A program made the translations under genes and the position numbers. The notes beneath the pieces were generated by a model. It was not told the DNA's origin. It searched no databases and saw nothing but the letters and a program-made list of their open reading frames with translations. Shown here piece by piece: positions 26,812 to 36,350 of a stretch of DNA of 64,000 bases. Location: positions 1 through 64,000 of the forward strand of contig JAUXGA010000005.1 in the NCBI GenBank assembly GCA_030622545.1, written 5' to 3'. The first letter of the stretch is position 1, and each line of letters begins with the position of its first letter. Source of the stretch: a bacterium (GTDB taxonomy: Bacteria; Electryoneota; RPQS01; DYHQ01).

Positions 26812-29800
26812 TTACGGACATGAATCAACGGCTGTTACGCGGTAGAAGAGTTTGCTTGTTGTTGAGACAGGAGGAGCATATTCATGCTCCGTCGTACCAC
26901 ATACGCAAGCGACTTCCGTCCATCCTCCTGGGAACGCTGCATCGGGAGTGCTGCTCCAGTAGATTTTGTAGCAGTCGCAGGGCAGGGTCGCGCTCGGTTC
27001 CCATCTCAAGATGACGTTTTCCGGAGTGGTGGGCGAGCGGATAACCGTCACATCCTCCGCCGAATCACATTCAGCCGTAGCGAATTCCATGGGGTATATC
27101 TGGTAGCCCTGACAATAGCACAGGCTCCAGTCATATTGACTGAGAATACCAACCACATTCACCGCGCCAACAGGAATTGCTTGATCCAGGAATGAGCTGC
27201 ACGAATCGATACGAACCTGAATCGTGTCGCCGGCCGCGCAAGTGGCCTCATAGTTCGCATCGCCGGGACTGAATGTTCCGGCATTGAGGAATGTGATGTT
27301 GTCCACCTGAATTTTCTCGCTCTCGTAGTCTTCGCCGGTACAGGAATCAGCCCCCGAAGTATCCGCCCAGTTTGAAATCAGCGAGCATGCCAGAGCGGTC
27401 ACCGTCACAACCTTATCGCTGTCCAGTAGAGTGACGATCGGCGACATGCCGAAAGCATACTTAATTTCTGCAAGGCCGTTATACTGCGCCAAGTAGCCCG
27501 TAACCTGAAGCGAGTCGCCCGGTCGCATCTTGCGGTTTGGGGGCGGGAGCAGCTCATACACCGATGAGCCATAAAGAGCAAGGCCACAGCCGTCATCCTG
27601 CATGAAAGCGAGCTCCATACAGGAATCGGCGAAGCTGACAATACCGCTAACCCGAATCAGCGTGTCCAGATAGGTCGGCACACCGCAACTGCTCTGCGCA
27701 CGCGCTTCGCAGATTGTCATGGCAACGGTATCAGGGGGAATACAATCGGACGCTGCACCAGGTGTTCCTAAGTCGCCCATGCTACCGTACCACGCGTTCA
27801 CCGACGCGCACCAATTTGTCACGACATCGTTGTCCAAGGCTACATCCTTGAGCTGCATCGAAGAGCCAGTGCCACACGGCCAAGAACTATAGACATAGCG
27901 GACACTGTCGATGATAACATCCGCCGGCATACATATCTTCAGCGTATCTTCCGTATTTGAAAGCGCCAGGCCGGTCCCTGAATAGCCGTATATATAGTCG
28001 TAATCCTCGGGGACACCGCCATTGGTGAGTGAGTCTGCTCTAACACAGAAGACGAAATAGTCATGGGAAGCAATGATGTTGTCGCCTTCAATGACATCGG
28101 TGCCACTATTTGTTCCGCCATCGTGCAGAATCCAACCGTTTAGGTTGATCGGAGAATCGGTCGTATTGTAGATCTCGAACCATTCTCTAACCGAATCAGT
28201 CCCGCTCGGATTCGGCATAATCTCGGTGATGATAATGTCGAGTGGATCATAATGCACATACTCGAACTGCGCCGTACTGTTGGGGAGAATCGCGTTACCG
28301 GAAGTGTCTTCGACGGCGTTGATGGTAATCGTATAGGTGATTCCCTCGGAAAGTGTGCTCACTGTCAGGTGCACCAAAGCGAGGTTGCCTGCATCGCGTA
28401 CGGCCGCTGAAACGGTAATACCGTTGTCAATAGTATAGTTGCCTGCAGTCTCGGCGGTCGTCTGGTCAACATCCTCGTCGAAAGTAACATCCACTTGAGT
28501 GGCATTGACCGCACCGACACTGGATATCGTTGGTCTTACCGTGTCGCCAAGCGCACAATCGTTGGAGACGCCGGGAGTTCCAAGATCGCCCGCGCTGCCG
28601 GGCCAGGCATAGAGGGAGATACACCAGCTTGTGTCAATGTTGTTGTCGTAGGTAAGGTCTTTAAGCTGATGAGCCGCACCCGCTGTGATACCCCAGCCGG
28701 TATAATCCCAAGCGACGCTGTCCTGCATCTGACCGAGATTATCAAAGATGACAATTCGGTCTGGGTTGCTGTTGGAAAACGCCAAACCCCATCCAGTCCA
28801 GCCGTAGACATAGGTGTAGTCCTCAGGCACACCGCCATTGATTAGCGGGTCCGCTTCAACGCAAAGAACGAAGTAGTCGCCCGCGGCAATGGTTGCCGGT
28901 CCTTCGATGGTGTCCGCACCGTTGTTGTCCTTGATAATCCAATTGCTTAGGTCAATCGGCGAGCCTGTGTTATTGTAAATCTCGAAATACTCCCCTAAAG
29001 TATCATTGACGGCACTCGGATTCGCCATGAATTCCGTGATGATGACATCGCCGATTTCTTCCAGAAACTCAAAAGTAATCTGGCTGCCCGGTATAATGGG
29101 ATTGCCGATGAGGTCTTGGACATTGTTTACCGTTAGCGTATAGGTGACATAGCCTGTAAGCGTGCTGACCGTCAGATGGACGAGAGCATAGTTGCTGGCA
29201 TCGCGTACCGCCGTTGACACCGTAATGCCGCCATCAATGGTATAGTTGCCTGCGTTTTCGGCCGTGGTTTGATCCACATCCTCATCAAAGAGAACGTCCA
29301 CCTGGGTGGATGACGGTGCTCCCGCACTTACAAGAAGAGGACCCTCGGTATCGGGTACGTAATCACTGACTTCGCCAGGAGTACCCAGATCACCTGCACT
29401 GCCTATCCATGCGTTTTCAGATTCGAACCAATTCGCCATGACATCATTGTCCAATACCACATCCCTCAATTGCATTGAAGCGCCGGTGCCAAAGGGCCAT
29501 AAATCCGTGTATTGAACGCTGTCGATAATGACATCCGACGGATCACAGAGCTTCACGATATCGCCGCCATTCGATAGAGACAGACCGGTCGATCCTGTGC
29601 TGTAGGGATAAGTATAGTCTGTTGGGACGCCGCCGTTGGTGGCAGGATTATCATTCACACAGAAGACAAAGTAGTCAAGTGCTGTGACGATGGAGTCCCC
29701 ACTAATCACGTGCGTACCAAAGTTGTCATGCAGTATGAAACCGTTCAGGTTAATCGGGCTCGCCGTCGTATTGTAAATTTCGAACCATTCTCCATCATCG

Positions 29801-30666
29801 TCAAAAACAGCATTCGGATTTGGCATGATTTCGGTGATGATGAGGTCGCCGACCTCGACATCCTGATAATTGAACGTGATCTGGCTGCCGGGAGTAATCG
29901 GATTGCCCGCGATGTCTTCGACATTGTTCACGGTCAGGGTATAGGTGATACCGGTGGAAAGCGTGCTGACGGTCAGATGCACCAAGGCATTGTTCACAGC
30001 ATCGCGTTCCGCCAATGACGGAACGCCGATACCGTTGTCAATAGAATAATTGGCTTCGGTTTCGGCCGTGGTCGGGTCAACATTCTCATTGAAGAGGACA
30101 TCTACTTGCGTTGCTGACACCGCTATAGCGCTCACGAGTTCCGGCGGAGTCGTGTCTGGGCCGTAATCCGCGATGGTGAAATCGTCGACGTGCAGGCGCT
30201 CGCCGCTGGCGCGCTCGACCCGCACGATGATGTTGTCGGACGGATTATCGAGGGCATGCGTCCACTCGGCATAGGTCGTACTGGTTGTGTTGATTTGGGA
30301 GCCAATATTCGTCCAACCAGCGCCATTGATGTTCACTTTGACATCGTATACTGCTGTCGGGTTGCCGTCCCAGGCCCGGTACCAGAAGCTGATGGTGCCC
30401 ACGCCACCGTCTTTACCACCGCCATCGCCCTGGTACTCCAGAAGCGAGCCGGTTGCATCGCGCAGCCGCGGCGCATTTCCAGAACGGGCATTCACACTGT
30501 TGCACAGGGTAACTTCCATGTGCCAGCCGTTGTAGTCGTAGGTTCCGTAAGCGCCCTCGCTAAGCCCATCGAAGTTCTCGACGACATCCGTCGCGAACGA
30601 TTGGCCAGGGAAAGCGATTAAAGCCATAATGCCTAAAAGAAACAAGGTTTTAGAGAGCGTTCTCAT
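26812..30666 (-). CDS. Large secreted protein with three Ig-like/lamin-tail domain units
   Basis: The 1284-residue protein has a signal peptide (LFLLGIMALIAFPGQSFA). An N-terminal beta-sandwich (about 25-165) is followed by three repeats of an Ig-like domain (SATQVDVLFNENVD ...) plus a lamin-tail domain (starts near 270, 537 and 809, motif IITEIMPNP ... EWFEIYNTT). The C-terminus has an OB-fold-like region and a final FnIII-like module (VILRWEPSATLPCDCYKIYW). Lamin-tail domains often occur on surface or extracellular proteins, including nucleases. No nuclease motif or T9SS sorting domain is visible. The three repeat units are also similar at DNA level, spaced about 810 nt. Confidence 0.85.
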   Translation of the reverse strand: MRTLSKTLFLLGIMALIAFPGQSFATDVVENFDGLSEGAYGTYDYNGWHMEVTLCNSVNARSGNAPRLRDATGSLLEYQGDGGGKDGGVGTISFWYRAWDGNPTAVYDVKVNINGAGWTNIGSQINTTSTTYAEWTHALDNPSDNIIVRVERASGERLHVDDFTIADYGPDTTPPELVSAIAVSATQVDVLFNENVDPTTAETEANYSIDNGIGVPSLAERDAVNNALVHLTVSTLSTGITYTLTVNNVEDIAGNPITPGSQITFNYQDVEVGDLIITEIMPNPNAVFDDDGEWFEIYNTTASPINLNGFILHDNFGTHVISGDSIVTALDYFVFCVNDNPATNGGVPTDYTYPYSTGSTGLSLSNGGDIVKLCDPSDVIIDSVQYTDLWPFGTGASMQLRDVVLDNDVMANWFESENAWIGSAGDLGTPGEVSDYVPDTEGPLLVSAGAPSSTQVDVLFDEDVDQTTAENAGNYTIDGGITVSTAVRDASNYALVHLTVSTLTGYVTYTLTVNNVQDLIGNPIIPGSQITFEFLEEIGDVIITEFMANPSAVNDTLGEYFEIYNNTGSPIDLSNWIIKDNNGADTIEGPATIAAGDYFVLCVEADPLINGGVPEDYTYVYGWTGWGLAFSNSNPDRIVIFDNLGQMQDSVAWDYTGWGITAGAAHQLKDLTYDNNIDTSWCISLYAWPGSAGDLGTPGVSNDCALGDTVRPTISSVGAVNATQVDVTFDEDVDQTTAETAGNYTIDNGITVSAAVRDAGNLALVHLTVSTLSEGITYTITINAVEDTSGNAILPNSTAQFEYVHYDPLDIIITEIMPNPSGTDSVREWFEIYNTTDSPINLNGWILHDGGTNSGTDVIEGDNIIASHDYFVFCVRADSLTNGGVPEDYDYIYGYSGTGLALSNTEDTLKICMPADVIIDSVRYVYSSWPCGTGSSMQLKDVALDNDVVTNWCASVNAWYGSMGDLGTPGAASDCIPPDTVAMTICEARAQSSCGVPTYLDTLIRVSGIVSFADSCMELAFMQDDGCGLALYGSSVYELLPPPNRKMRPGDSLQVTGYLAQYNGLAEIKYAFGMSPIVTLLDSDKVVTVTALACSLISNWADTSGADSCTGEDYESEKIQVDNITFLNAGTFSPGDANYEATCAAGDTIQVRIDSCSSFLDQAIPVGAVNVVGILSQYDWSLCYCQGYQIYPMEFATAECDSAEDVTVIRSPTTPENVILRWEPSATLPCDCYKIYWSSTPDAAFPGGWTEVACVCGTTEHEYAPPVSTTSKLFYRVTAVDSCP

Positions 30667-30957
30667 GTGAATTCCTCCTAAAAAAACTGAATGTTTGCGT
30701 ACAAAAATCTAAAGATTTAATCGATTAAAGTCTAATAAGTATATTCCCCCAGATAGTAAAATATAAGTATTTATTCAAGATAATTCAAGCGAAATCCACC
30801 ATTATCTCATATTCGTATGTCCATATTTTTCAGTTTGATACAGTTAGATGGTCAGGAAAAGAGACGTTTCGGCTCACAAGAGAGAGGCATTCATATTTCC
30901 CGCAGACGCTCAGAGGGGTTCCTCGCAGGGAAAATAAGAAGTTATTTTAGAGTGTAA

Positions 30958-31443
30958 TTAGGGGGAGTTTTGACTGTCAGTGGCTTCGTACTCTACTTCT
31001 GACCCTTCTTCTCGCAATGAGGATTGGACAGTATCCAGCAACGTTTGCGCTTGGAAGGGTTTACAGACGAATCCTTCAAGTTTTTCGTTATCAAGAACTT
31101 GGCTCTGAACAACGAGATTGCTCATCAGGAGGATTTTAAATCCGGGCTGAACAGCTCGGAGCATTCGAGCGAGCTCGATTCCATCTATATTTGCTCCATT
31201 CATATCAATCAGCGCAATGGCTGCGGGAGTCGAACTCACGGACAGATAGCTTTGCGCTTCGGCTCCTATGGCCACGGAAACGCAATCGAAACCGTTCAAC
31301 TGTAGGATGCGTTCCGCAAGAGAGCGCACGGTTTCATCTTCATCGACAATGAGCGCTGTGGGTTTTGGGGGATTGATTTCAGGTTCCGACGTGCTGCCAA
31401 CGGGCAATTGTCCGGCGAACTCCTTCGCTTCCTCGCTGAGCAA
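30958..31443 (-). CDS. Response-regulator receiver domain protein, N-terminus uncertain
   Basis: The receiver domain is complete: acidic pocket VDEDE, phosphoacceptor Asp in IALIDMNG, Ser in LLMSN, Lys in FVCKPF. No DNA-binding output domain follows. The only start in frame is a TTG at 31443 without a ribosome binding site. The frame stays open upstream to 31542 and translates to a Pro-rich linker. A 53-codon frame overlaps that extension in another phase, which suggests a frameshifted single gene. Confidence 0.7.
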   Translation of the reverse strand: MLSEEAKEFAGQLPVGSTSEPEINPPKPTALIVDEDETVRSLAERILQLNGFDCVSVAIGAEAQSYLSVSSTPAAIALIDMNGANIDGIELARMLRAVQPGFKILLMSNLVVQSQVLDNEKLEGFVCKPFQAQTLLDTVQSSLREEGSEVEYEATDSQNSP

Positions 31444-31520
31444 TCGAATTTGCGTAGTCGGAGGGGTTTCCGGCTCTTTATGTGCCTGTTCCGGGATAGG
31501 GAGCTGAAAAGGTCGTGCTT

Positions 31521-31682
31521 TCAGCGGCTCTGTGCAGCTGGATTAAAACAGGTCATCCGCCGCATCAATGATACCGCTTCCGCCTCGACGGCTGTGGGTC
31601 GGCCTGAGAACAGTAGAAGGATTCCCAGAATGCCAAAACCGATGTCTCCAACGAGACCGGATAGCTTCAAAAGTTGCTTCAT
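31521..31682 (-). CDS. Small hydrophobic protein, possibly the N-terminus of a frameshifted membrane-bound receiver protein
   Basis: The 53-codon frame has an ATG preceded by GAGGTG with good spacing. It encodes one transmembrane or signal segment (LVGDIGFGILGILLLFS) followed by a polar tail. It overlaps by 22 nt the open upstream part of the receiver gene frame. It could be a separate small protein. More likely it is the start of a single membrane-anchored receiver protein broken by a frameshift. Confidence 0.5.
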   Translation of the reverse strand: MKQLLKLSGLVGDIGFGILGILLLFSGRPTAVEAEAVSLMRRMTCFNPAAQSR

Positions 31683-31826
31683 TTACATCACCTCAAGTTA
31701 GACCGGAAACAGAATTTATAAAATCGGTACCGACGCTATGTCAGGTCGGGGTCAGCTTGACAAAGTTCTCTATTATCAGTATCTTTTGAGGTTAGGCATC
31801 GGTGTGTTTTTACAGAGGAAACGTGG

Positions 31827-32471
31827 ATGTTGCAAACAATTCAGGCGGATTTTCGGGCAATTCGCAAGAACGATCCCGCCGCCCGTAATTGGCTGGAAGT
31901 TCTCGTATGCTATACGACTTTCTACGCAATCCTGATACATCGACTGACCCATTTTCTCTGGCGAATCAAGCTGCCGATTATTCCGCGCGTTTTCTCGCAG
32001 CTTAATCGTTTCCTGACCGGCGTGGAAATTCATCCCGGCGCGAGTATCGGCAAAGGAATTTTCATCGACCACGGCATGGGAGTCGTGATTGGAGAGACGG
32101 CGAAAATTGGCGAGAACTGCATTATCTTTCATAATGTCACGCTGGGCGGTACGAAAACCGTTCGCGGTCGCCGCCATCCCAAGCTCGGAGATAACTGCCT
32201 CGTCGGCACGGGCACGAGTCTTTTGGGGCCGATTCTGATCGGTAGTGATGTGAAAATCGGCGCCGCGACGACTGTGATTAATCGTAATATCCCGGATCAC
32301 TGCTCAGTCGTTGGTGTACCGGGGCATATCGTGCACTACAAGGGCATTCGAACAAAAATTCCTTTGCCGTCGATGGAGTATGAGACGCTTGAAAAGATGC
32401 ATGACTATATGAACGTCATGCTCTCTCAGGACGAAGGAACGGCACATCCCCCTTCGAATGAAGCGGAGTGA
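31827..32471 (+). CDS. cysE: Serine O-acetyltransferase
   Basis: The 214-residue protein has the helical N-terminus and left-handed beta-helix of the CysE/EpsC family (VEIHPGASIGKGIFIDHGMGVVIGETAKIG, GRRHPKLGDNC, VGVPGHIV). It makes O-acetylserine from serine and acetyl-CoA, the precursor of cysteine. The ATG follows GAGGAAACGTGG. It is shorter than E. coli CysE and of the EpsC type. pdxS begins 50 nt downstream, so the two may share a transcript. Confidence 0.9.
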   Translation: MLQTIQADFRAIRKNDPAARNWLEVLVCYTTFYAILIHRLTHFLWRIKLPIIPRVFSQLNRFLTGVEIHPGASIGKGIFIDHGMGVVIGETAKIGENCIIFHNVTLGGTKTVRGRRHPKLGDNCLVGTGTSLLGPILIGSDVKIGAATTVINRNIPDHCSVVGVPGHIVHYKGIRTKIPLPSMEYETLEKMHDYMNVMLSQDEGTAHPPSNEAE

Positions 32472-32521
32472 TGTTTCGAAGGAATGATATTAAATAATCA
32501 ACCATACTATGAGGTGAAGCC

Positions 32522-33406
32522 ATGATTCTGACGGGAACTTTTCGCACAAAAATCGGTCTCGCGGAAATGCTCAAAGGCGGCGTGATTATGGACGTGACCA
32601 ATGCCGAGCAAGCCCGTATCGCCGAAGACGCGGGAGCGTGCGCCGTCATGGCTCTGGAACGCGTACCGGCGGATATCCGGCGCGAAGGCGGCGTAGCGCG
32701 CATGGCCGACCCGCAGCGCATCCGTGAAATTCAGGAAATGGTTTCGATTCCTGTGATGGCCAAATGCCGTATCGGACATTTCGTCGAGGCGCAGATTCTC
32801 GAAGCGCTCGAAGTGGATTTCATCGACGAGAGCGAAGTTCTGACTCCCGCCGATGAAGCGAATCACATCGACAAATATGCCTTCAAGGTGCCGGTTGTTT
32901 GTGGTGCGCGGGATTTAGGCGAAGCGCTGCGCCGCATCGGTGAAGGCGCGGCGATGATTCGCACGAAAGGCGAAGCGGGAACCGGTGACATCGTCGAAGC
33001 GGTTCGGCACATGCGCTCGATTATGAGCAGCATCCGCCGCATTAAGCTTTTGCCCGCTGAAGAATTGATGGCGGAAGCCAAAGCGCTCGGCGCGCCGCTC
33101 GAGCTTGTTCAGGAAGTGCAGAAGCTCGGCAAACTGCCCGTTCCGAATTTCGCGGCGGGTGGAATCGCGACGCCGGCAGACGCGGCGCTGATGATGCAGC
33201 TCGGCGCGGAATCGGTCTTCGTGGGTTCCGGGATTTTCAAATCGGAAGACCCGGCGGCGCGTGCAGAAGTTATCGTCAAAGCCGTCACGCATTATCAGGA
33301 TGCGGCGGTACTGGCGGAAGTTTCAGCCGGGCTTCAGAAGGCGATGCCGGGGCTCGACATCAGTAAAATGCCCGAAGAAGAACTGCTGCAAACGCGAGGC
33401 TGGTAG
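32522..33406 (+). CDS. pdxS: Pyridoxal 5'-phosphate synthase lyase subunit
   Basis: The 294-residue protein is a full-length Pdx[22 protein letters not shown], the catalytic Lys in [32 protein letters not shown] and [21 protein letters not shown]. It condenses ribose 5-phosphate, glyceraldehyde 3-phosphate and ammonia to PLP. Ammonia comes from the glutaminase PdxT, whose gene lies 3 kb away rather than adjacent. Confidence 0.97.
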   Translation: MILTGTFRTKIGLAEMLKGGVIMDVTNAEQARIAEDAGACAVMALERVPADIRREGGVARMADPQRIREIQEMVSIPVMAKCRIGHFVEAQILEALEVDFIDESEVLTPADEANHIDKYAFKVPVVCGARDLGEALRRIGEGAAMIRTKGEAGTGDIVEAVRHMRSIMSSIRRIKLLPAEELMAEAKALGAPLELVQEVQKLGKLPVPNFAAGGIATPADAALMMQLGAESVFVGSGIFKSEDPAARAEVIVKAVTHYQDAAVLAEVSAGLQKAMPGLDISKMPEEELLQTRGW

Positions 33407-33407
33407 C

Positions 33408-34169
33408 ATGTCTGCATTTTTGGCGCTGAAAAGTGGGATTATCTACGGTCCGGTTTCGTCGCGGCGATTCGGCATGTCGCTGGGTATCAATCTGTCGCCG
33501 ACAAAACGGAAGCTGTGTTCGATGAACTGCGTCTATTGCCAATACGGCCCGACGGAAATTTTGCAGGCGACGGCGAAAGACGCAGAGTTGCCGAAACTCA
33601 GCGATGTCATATGGTCGCTGGAGCAGGTGCTGAAACAGGATACGCATCTCGACCAGATTACGTTCTCCGGCAACGGCGAGCCGACGATGCATCCCGAGTT
33701 TCCGGATATGGTGGAGTGGGCGATTCAGCTCCGGAATCGTTTTATGCCAAAGGCGAAAGTGGCGGTGCTGTCGAACGGCACGATGCTGGGCAACGCAGAC
33801 GTACGTACGGCATGCGATAAGCTTGACCGGTGCGTTATCAAGGTGGATTGTGGCCGGGCGGAAACGTTTTTGCGCTACAACCGACCTGCAAAAGGAATCA
33901 CGCTCGAAAGTGTTCTGGACGGAGCGAAACAGCTCAAACGTTTTTACACCGAGACGCTCCTCACCGCCGGACGCGGCGGCAACAGCAATCCCGACGAGCG
34001 CGCGGCGTGGACGGAAATTATCAAGGAACTGAAACCCGTCGAAGCGCATATCTATTCGATTGACCGGCCTCCCGCCGTCGGAACACTCAAGCTCGTCTCC
34101 CGCGAGATGATGAACAAATGGGCTCGCGAAGCCACCGATACCACCGGCGTCACCGTAAAAGCGTTTTAA
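33408..34169 (+). CDS. Radical SAM protein (COG0731-like)
   Basis: The 253-residue protein has the radical SAM iron-sulfur motif CSMNCVYC, preceded by GPVSSRRFGMSLGINLSP and followed by ITFSGNGEPTMHPEF (the GGE-like motif). This fits a small COG0731-type Fe-S oxidoreductase of unknown substrate. Its ATG lies one base after the pdxS stop, so translation is probably coupled and a role linked to vitamin B6 or amino-acid metabolism is conceivable. The longer frame back to 33261 overlaps pdxS and is not used. Confidence 0.85.
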   Translation: MSAFLALKSGIIYGPVSSRRFGMSLGINLSPTKRKLCSMNCVYCQYGPTEILQATAKDAELPKLSDVIWSLEQVLKQDTHLDQITFSGNGEPTMHPEFPDMVEWAIQLRNRFMPKAKVAVLSNGTMLGNADVRTACDKLDRCVIKVDCGRAETFLRYNRPAKGITLESVLDGAKQLKRFYTETLLTAGRGGNSNPDERAAWTEIIKELKPVEAHIYSIDRPPAVGTLKLVSREMMNKWAREATDTTGVTVKAF

Positions 34170-34257
34170 TAAAATTTCCCTTCTGAAGGATTGCGTGCGA
34201 TATACTGCGGCGACCTCCGCGTACGCGGTGATCCGAAATGTCATTCCCATGCCCGTT

Positions 34258-34339
34258 GTGTCATTCCCGCGAAAGCGGGAATCCACAATGGACACCTATT
34301 ATCGCTGATGGCTGGATTCCCGCTTTCGCGGGAATGACA
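34258..34339 (+). repeat. Paired palindromic repeat (CATTCCCGC..GCGGGAATG family), copy 2
   Basis: Two hairpin units (ATTCCCGCGAAAGCGGGAAT and ATTCCCGCTTTCGCGGGAAT) are arranged as in 17635-17706. Translated frames give the familiar spurious SRESGNP / WIPAFAGMT pattern. Confidence 0.9.
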
Positions 34340-34384
34340 ATCATTTGTAATAGTAATGACAATTATTTTGAAGTTCATACAAAC

Positions 34385-34413
34385 CCGGGCACGCGGGGAC
34401 GCATGCCGCGGCG
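34385..34413 (-). repeat. GGCATGC/GCGTGCC interspersed repeat, copy c
   Basis: Minus-strand copy of the 29-bp family. It is followed at 34422-34500 by another inverted pair (TAGGGGCG ... CAGCCCCTAC). Together with the paired palindromes these fill the whole intergenic stretch 34170-34523, which contains no gene. Confidence 0.8.
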
Positions 34414-34523
34414 AAATAAATCCGTAGGGGCGTTCCCATGTGTGCGCCCGTGTTCAAATTCGTTGTACGTTCGTGGGCTGACACACGGGTCAGCCCCTAC
34501 AAGAATAAAAGAGGAAACCGCCC

Positions 34524-35111
34524 ATGCAAATCAAACCCGACAAAAAATTTTACACCGTTCTCTGGCTGACGCTGCTCACGATTTCAGTTTTTATTGTGAT
34601 TGGCGCGCTTATTTGTCAGATTCTGTTTCCGTTATCGCCGAAGATTGCGGAGGCGCAGGTCGCGAATATTGTCTGGCCGATTGCGCTTTTAGCGATTGTG
34701 CTGCTGTGGATTATTGGCGTGCCAGTAATCATTTTATGGGTGAAGAATTTGTCGTACTACATCGAAGACGACCGCATCACGATTCACAAGGGGATTCTGT
34801 CGAAGATTCAGCAGAACATTCCCTACCGCGCGATAACGGATTTTCAACTGCACCGCTCGCTCTATGACCGCTGGCTGGGCATCGGTTCGATTCGCATTCA
34901 GACCGCCGGTCAACACCAGAATAAAACCGGCTACGAAGGCAAACTCTCCGGCTTGCTCGATTGGGACAGCCTCCACACCGACCTGCGCGCCAAACTCAAA
35001 CACCTGCATCCCTTTTCCGGAGCTACCGCCGTCTCCGAACCCCCGAGCAAAGACACCTCCGCCCTCATCCTGGAAGAACTCCGCGCGATAAGGAAGGCAG
35101 TGGAGAAGTAG
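34524..35111 (+). CDS. PH domain-containing membrane protein (bPH2 type)
   Basis: The 195-residue protein has two transmembrane helices (about 11-35 and 50-72) followed by a bacterial pleckstrin-homology domain (LSYYIEDDRITIHKGILSKIQQNIPYRAITDFQLHRSLYDRWLG; motif R-x-x-I-x-D near 100). The start follows GAGGAAACC. The family is of unknown function and sits in the membrane. Confidence 0.8.
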   Translation: MQIKPDKKFYTVLWLTLLTISVFIVIGALICQILFPLSPKIAEAQVANIVWPIALLAIVLLWIIGVPVIILWVKNLSYYIEDDRITIHKGILSKIQQNIPYRAITDFQLHRSLYDRWLGIGSIRIQTAGQHQNKTGYEGKLSGLLDWDSLHTDLRAKLKHLHPFSGATAVSEPPSKDTSALILEELRAIRKAVEK

Positions 35112-35138
35112 AAGAAACCCTATTATGGAGAATAAAAA

Positions 35139-35762
35139 ATGGCTTTACCATCTCAGTATCTCACAAGTGTAAAGAATCTTGAAGCAATCCTGAATGCTAT
35201 TAAAACGGCCCAGGCACCCGAGAAATTCATACAACGATTTCTCGAGACTCTGGGATTTACGAGTAGCTCCGACCGTCTCATCACTGGCGTACTGAAAGCA
35301 CTGAGATTTCTTGATGACAGCAGCCAGCCGACGGAAAGATATTTTAGGTTTCTGGATCAGACACAGTCCGGTCGCGTTCTTGCCGAAGGGATTAGAGAAG
35401 CCTATGCTGACCTCTTCCAAATAAGGGTTGACGCCCAGAATTTATCCGGCGAAGAACTTGTCAACAAATTGAAAACGCTAACTGAAGGCAAGCCCTCAAA
35501 GTCAGTTCTGAGTAAAATGGCGATGACTTTTTCTAGTTTGGTGAAGCATGCAGATTTTAGTGCGCCACCTTTGCCACAAGCTGCACCAGCCAAGAAAAAG
35601 GAAGATGTAAAAGGCGATAAAATATCCGGGAAAACTTCCGTGATTAGGCCTACTGTGGACTTGGGTGGCCTCGTTTACAACATACAGATCGTTTTGCCGG
35701 AATCACGGAATGGCGAGGTATACGACGTACTATTCAAGAGCTTGAAGGAGCATCTGCTATGA
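35139..35762 (+). CDS. DUF5343 family protein
   Basis: The 207-residue protein matches DUF5343 by pattern: MALPSQYLTSVKNL, APEKFIQRFLETLGFTSSSDR, PTERYFRFLDQTQSGRVLAEGIREAYADLF. The family often neighbours HEPN-domain proteins in mobile or defence regions. Its stop overlaps the start of the HEPN gene by 4 nt (ATGA). The pair is AT-richer than the flanking pdx genes, suggesting acquisition. The biochemical role is unknown. Confidence 0.8.
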   Translation: MALPSQYLTSVKNLEAILNAIKTAQAPEKFIQRFLETLGFTSSSDRLITGVLKALRFLDDSSQPTERYFRFLDQTQSGRVLAEGIREAYADLFQIRVDAQNLSGEELVNKLKTLTEGKPSKSVLSKMAMTFSSLVKHADFSAPPLPQAAPAKKKEDVKGDKISGKTSVIRPTVDLGGLVYNIQIVLPESRNGEVYDVLFKSLKEHLL

Positions 35763-36343
35763 ATAATGAATCTGGGCGTCTGTATGAGTTCGTTTTTAGA
35801 GGACTCTTGACTGAGGAGGCGCTTGACCGCGCTGGTCGTCCAATTCGAAATGTCAGTGGTATCCTTGAAGTAGAACTTGCGAAAGTTCTATCTATAGATT
35901 TACTCGACGACGTTCTGATAGATAGTGCAAGGAGAATGGCTACTGTATATGCAGCTATTGCCGCATTTGAAAATTCTGTTAGGCGCTTAGTATCCAAAGT
36001 GTTATTAGATGAATCTGGTGGAGATTGGTGGAAAAAGTGCGTATCAGCACCTATTCGCTCGAAAACTGAAAAGAGACGCGAAGATGAAGAAAGAAATCGC
36101 TGGCATTCGCATCGTGGGGGTGATCCGATAAATTACACTGACATGGGAGATTTGGCAAAAATCATTCAAAAAAATTGGACCGTATTTGAACCATATATTC
36201 CATCAATCGAATGGGCTGCTGCAATTTTCAAAATTATTGAGCGTTCGCGTAATGTAATTATGCATAGTGGAAGTCTTGAGCGTGAAGACATTGAAAGAAT
36301 CGGTATAAATATTCGTGATTGGATTAAACAAGTGGGGACATAG
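35759..36343 (+). CDS. Swt1-like HEPN-domain protein, putative RNase
   Basis: The 194-residue helical protein ends with a HEPN-type motif R-x4-H (RNVIMH, near residue 165) and a preceding acidic/helical segment. HEPN proteins with an Rx4-6H motif are often metal-independent RNases in toxin-antitoxin and abortive-infection systems. Its gene overlaps the DUF5343 gene. A two-gene defence or toxin module is the likely reading. The assignment to the Swt1-type subgroup is from memory of similar pairs. Confidence 0.7.
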   Translation: MNNESGRLYEFVFRGLLTEEALDRAGRPIRNVSGILEVELAKVLSIDLLDDVLIDSARRMATVYAAIAAFENSVRRLVSKVLLDESGGDWWKKCVSAPIRSKTEKRREDEERNRWHSHRGGDPINYTDMGDLAKIIQKNWTVFEPYIPSIEWAAAIFKIIERSRNVIMHSGSLEREDIERIGINIRDWIKQVGT

Positions 36344-36350
36344 ACTAGAG

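Noticed and set aside
33360-34295. Long minus-strand frame of 311 codons
   Set aside because: It is the shadow of the radical SAM gene, which has clear motifs on the other strand, and of a repeat.
34238-34867. Plus-strand frame with SRESGNP and WIPAFAGMT
   Set aside because: It is repeat DNA followed by the wrong frame of the PH-domain gene.
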